This document shows positions 6,453 to 7,789 of a stretch of 7,789 bases of DNA, piece after piece. Origin of the DNA: Bacteroidota bacterium (GTDB lineage Bacteria; Bacteroidota; Bacteroidia; UBA7662); assembly GCA_016868875.1 (NCBI GenBank), contig VGFN01000052.1, positions 1 to 7,789 of the forward strand, in the 5' to 3' direction. A program made the position numbers and the translations under genes. Positions within the stretch are counted from its first letter, which is position 1, and the number at the start of each line of letters is the position of its first letter. The notes under the pieces were generated by a model that ran no database searches, was not told the DNA's origin, and saw only the letters and a list, made by a program, of their open reading frames with translations.

Positions 6453-7289
6453 TTACCATGAGCCGCTCGCCCCTCCGCCTCCGGACATGCCACCCCCGAA
6501 TCCCCCGAATCCCCCGCCCCCAAAACCACCTCCACCACCCCCGAATCCCCCTCCGGGAAAGAAAATTGGGCCGCCCATGCTTCTCGTTCCCCCTCTTCCC
6601 ACGCTTCGGCCCCCGCCTCCAATCCCGCCCCCCAAGGATCCCAGGATCCAAACGATCATGACCAACCAAAAAACTAACCAAAACAGGCTAATTCCCCCTG
6701 ACCCTTCCCCGTCAGCACCATCGGACCGGGCTTCTGCGTCGATGTATTCCCCTCGAATGATGGCCGCTATGCCGTTGGCCCCGGCATTCAGCGCCGCAGC
6801 AAGCCCGTTAGCCCGCATGGCCGGTACGATATCTTGCTCGATTAGGCGACGACTGAGGGCGTCTGTGAGGATGGATTCCAGTCCGTAACCGTTTTCTATA
6901 CGGATTTTGCGCTCAGACAGGGCCATCAGCAGCAGAACGCCGTCGTCTTGTTGTGCGCGGCCAATGCCCCATCGCTCAAAGAGCCTGTTGGCGAAGTCCG
7001 AAACCTCCATGCCGTCCATGTCCTGAACCACCACGAGGCATAATTGAACCGAGGTTTCCCGGTCTAATGCCACGCAGAATGCCTCCAGATCGGCCATCTC
7101 CTCTGTCGTCAGGGTGCCGGTGAAATCGTTGCAAAGGCGGGCCGGTTCTGGCCTGGCCGGTATGCCGCTCGTGGCTTTGTCGGAGGCAATGGCTTTGTTG
7201 GAGGCGGTGGCCCAGGGGGTCATCAAGGCTGACCCTATCAGGATCACCGCAATCAAGAGCGTCCAGCGACTAACCCAGGCTAATTTCAT
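6453..7289 (-). CDS. exported TPM-domain protein with glycine-rich tail (YgcG-like)
   Basis: A 278-residue membrane protein of the TPM family (Tlp18.3/Psb32/MOLO-1). The signal peptide is MKLAWVSRWTLLIAVILIGS onward, to about residue 29. The TPM domain spans about 51-182, with the family signature DDGVLLLMALSERKIRIENGYGLE (115-138; DDGVLLL, RKIRIE and GYGLE are the key parts). A membrane segment (about 199-217) follows, then an extremely Gly-rich tail (218-278) ending in GGGGASGSW, a terminus shared by many YgcG-like proteins. The domain therefore probably faces the periplasm. The molecular role of the family is unsettled; plant Tlp18.3/Psb32 act in photosystem II maintenance. The start at 7289 is chosen because the signal peptide begins there and it leaves only a 20-base overlap with the upstream gene. 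An upstream ATG at 7397 would overlap by 128 bases and bury the signal peptide. Confidence 0.9.
   Translation of the reverse strand: MKLAWVSRWTLLIAVILIGSALMTPWATASNKAIASDKATSGIPARPEPARLCNDFTGTLTTEEMADLEAFCVALDRETSVQLCLVVVQDMDGMEVSDFANRLFERWGIGRAQQDDGVLLLMALSERKIRIENGYGLESILTDALSRRLIEQDIVPAMRANGLAAALNAGANGIAAIIRGEYIDAEARSDGADGEGSGGISLFWLVFWLVMIVWILGSLGGGIGGGGRSVGRGGTRSMGGPIFFPGGGFGGGGGGFGGGGFGGFGGGMSGGGGASGSW
6493..6521 (-). repeat. G-quadruplex motif in the coding strand of the Gly-rich tail
   Basis: On the minus strand four G5 runs lie at 6521-6517, 6515-6511, 6506-6502 and 6497-6493, with loops of 1, 4 and 4 bases. This fits the canonical four-run G-quadruplex pattern. Part of it is a 9-base tandem GGGGGATTC encoding Gly-Gly-Phe. 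It sits in the sense strand and in the mRNA, about 40 bases before the TPM gene stop codon. Confidence 0.75.
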
Positions 7290-7701
7290 TGGTAAGTTCG
7301 TTGCGGTCCTGGTCTCCGATGGGGAAGTGGGTTTTGAGTTTGGTTCCAACATCTGCAATGACCTGTTCCATGCCCTGAAGGAAGGCTCCTCGACCAAATT
7401 CCAGGACCAAGGTTGCCAGCTCTTGGTTCCAAAATTGGTCCGTTACCTTTTGATGGATGCCTTCATCTCCCAGGATGCTCACTTTGCGATCGCTGGTGGC
7501 CACGTAGATCAGCACTCCGTTTCGGAGTTCGGTTCGATCCATCCCCAATTGACGAAAAACAACGCGGGCCCTGTCCAAGGCCGCTCCCCGGCAACGCTTT
7601 TCGAGATGGACGCGGATTTCCCCGGAGCTTTGGAGTTCGGCTTGGCGAATGCACTCGCTCAATCGGTCCAAGTCGGCCTGTGAAAACAGGTCAGAGGCCA
7701 T
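7270..7701 (-). CDS. cytoplasmic TPM-domain protein
   Basis: A 143-residue protein with a TPM domain over almost its whole length and no signal peptide or membrane segment. It opens with SQADLDRLSECIRQAELQSSGEIRVHLE, continues with ELRNGVLIYVATSDRKVSILGDEGIHQKV (around 58-86; NGVLIYVA and ILGDEGI are the key parts), and ends with KTHFPIGDQDRNELTNEIS, typical of the short TPM paralogue found beside lemA in Bacteroidota. Its ATG overlaps the lemA stop (TAATG), and its end overlaps the start of the exported TPM gene by 20 bases, so the three genes are very likely one translationally coupled operon. The biochemical activity is unknown; related TPM domains have been described as phosphatases, but no catalytic residues can be assigned here. 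Confidence 0.9.
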   Translation of the reverse strand: MASDLFSQADLDRLSECIRQAELQSSGEIRVHLEKRCRGAALDRARVVFRQLGMDRTELRNGVLIYVATSDRKVSILGDEGIHQKVTDQFWNQELATLVLEFGRGAFLQGMEQVIADVGTKLKTHFPIGDQDRNELTNEISLG

Positions 7702-7789
7702 TAGAACTGAACTTGCGGGGCTTTTTCGGAACCGCTTTCGGATTTGAAGTAGGCCCGTGTTTCAAAACCAAACATGCCGGCCGTTAGGT
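7701..7789 (-). CDS. lemA: LemA family protein, C-terminal fragment (rest beyond right edge)
   Basis: My translation of the last 28 codons before TAA (7703-7701) gives a peptide that starts LTAGMFGFETRAYFKSE and ends EKAPQVQF. The pattern AGMFGF..RAYFK.E followed by a KAP.V.F end is the conserved C-terminus of LemA proteins, which are usually around 190-200 residues with one N-terminal membrane helix and a helical bundle. Only the tail is visible here. The stop codon overlaps the ATG of the next gene (TAATG). The gene order LemA, short TPM, exported TPM is known in Bacteroidota and supports the call. Confidence 0.85.
   Translation of the reverse strand, partial: LTAGMFGFETRAYFKSESGSEKAPQVQF

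Noticed and set aside
6346..6888. Plus-strand open frame with long proline runs
   Set aside because: It is the antisense shadow of the Gly-rich tail of the TPM protein (GGN codons read as proline codons on the other strand); it has no domain or translation signal of its own.
7114..7683. Plus-strand 189-codon open frame opposite the two TPM genes
   Set aside because: Both minus-strand TPM genes have clear family motifs across this stretch; the plus frame has no recognisable domain.

Overview
The window looks like a chromosomal segment from a member of the Bacteroidota. The evidence is threefold. Two secreted proteins have signal peptides ending in the 'NA-Q' cleavage context common in this phylum. 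A LemA / TPM / TPM gene trio has the Bacteroidota arrangement. Shine-Dalgarno sequences are largely absent, and TAnnTTTG-like promoter elements are present. Genus cannot be told from the sequence. There are no rRNA, tRNA, CRISPR, insertion sequence or phage features, and no gene-free stretch longer than about 110 bases.

Layout. (1) 1-1813, minus strand: a two-gene unit of a small VOC-fold (glyoxalase-like) protein followed after 8 bases by a DsbD-type thiol:disulfide interchange protein that runs off the left edge. (2) 1814-1918: a short divergent intergenic region with candidate Bacteroidota-type promoter elements in both directions and a 12-base perfect palindrome. (3) 1919-4715, plus strand: an unrecognised outer-membrane beta-barrel protein, then a 684-residue membrane glycosyltransferase forced to start at TTG. 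(4) 4699-6342, minus strand: a 547-residue secreted protein of unknown function, convergent with the glycosyltransferase and overlapping its 3' end by 17 bases. (5) 6453-7789, minus strand: the end of lemA, a cytoplasmic TPM-domain protein, and an exported TPM-domain protein with a glycine-rich tail. Starts and stops overlap in this last unit, so translation is probably coupled.

How the genes may work together. The products are mostly envelope proteins: redox transfer across the inner membrane (DsbD), an outer-membrane barrel, a surface-polysaccharide type glycosyltransferase, an exported protein, and the LemA/TPM set. I do not see a single dedicated pathway uniting them; they look like several small neighbouring units. 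The outer flanks (dsbD, lemA/TPM) are visibly more GC-rich than the centre (barrel gene, glycosyltransferase, secreted protein).

Most unusual item. The glycosyltransferase has a family-2 catalytic domain, then about four membrane segments, then a domain resembling the Rossmann-like regulatory domain of WcaJ/WbaP-type sugar-phosphate transferases, with no recognisable phosphoglycosyltransferase catalytic domain. An 8-G tract lies inside the gene, and slippage by one base either way would truncate the protein. A second item is a strong G-quadruplex motif on the coding strand of the glycine-rich tail.
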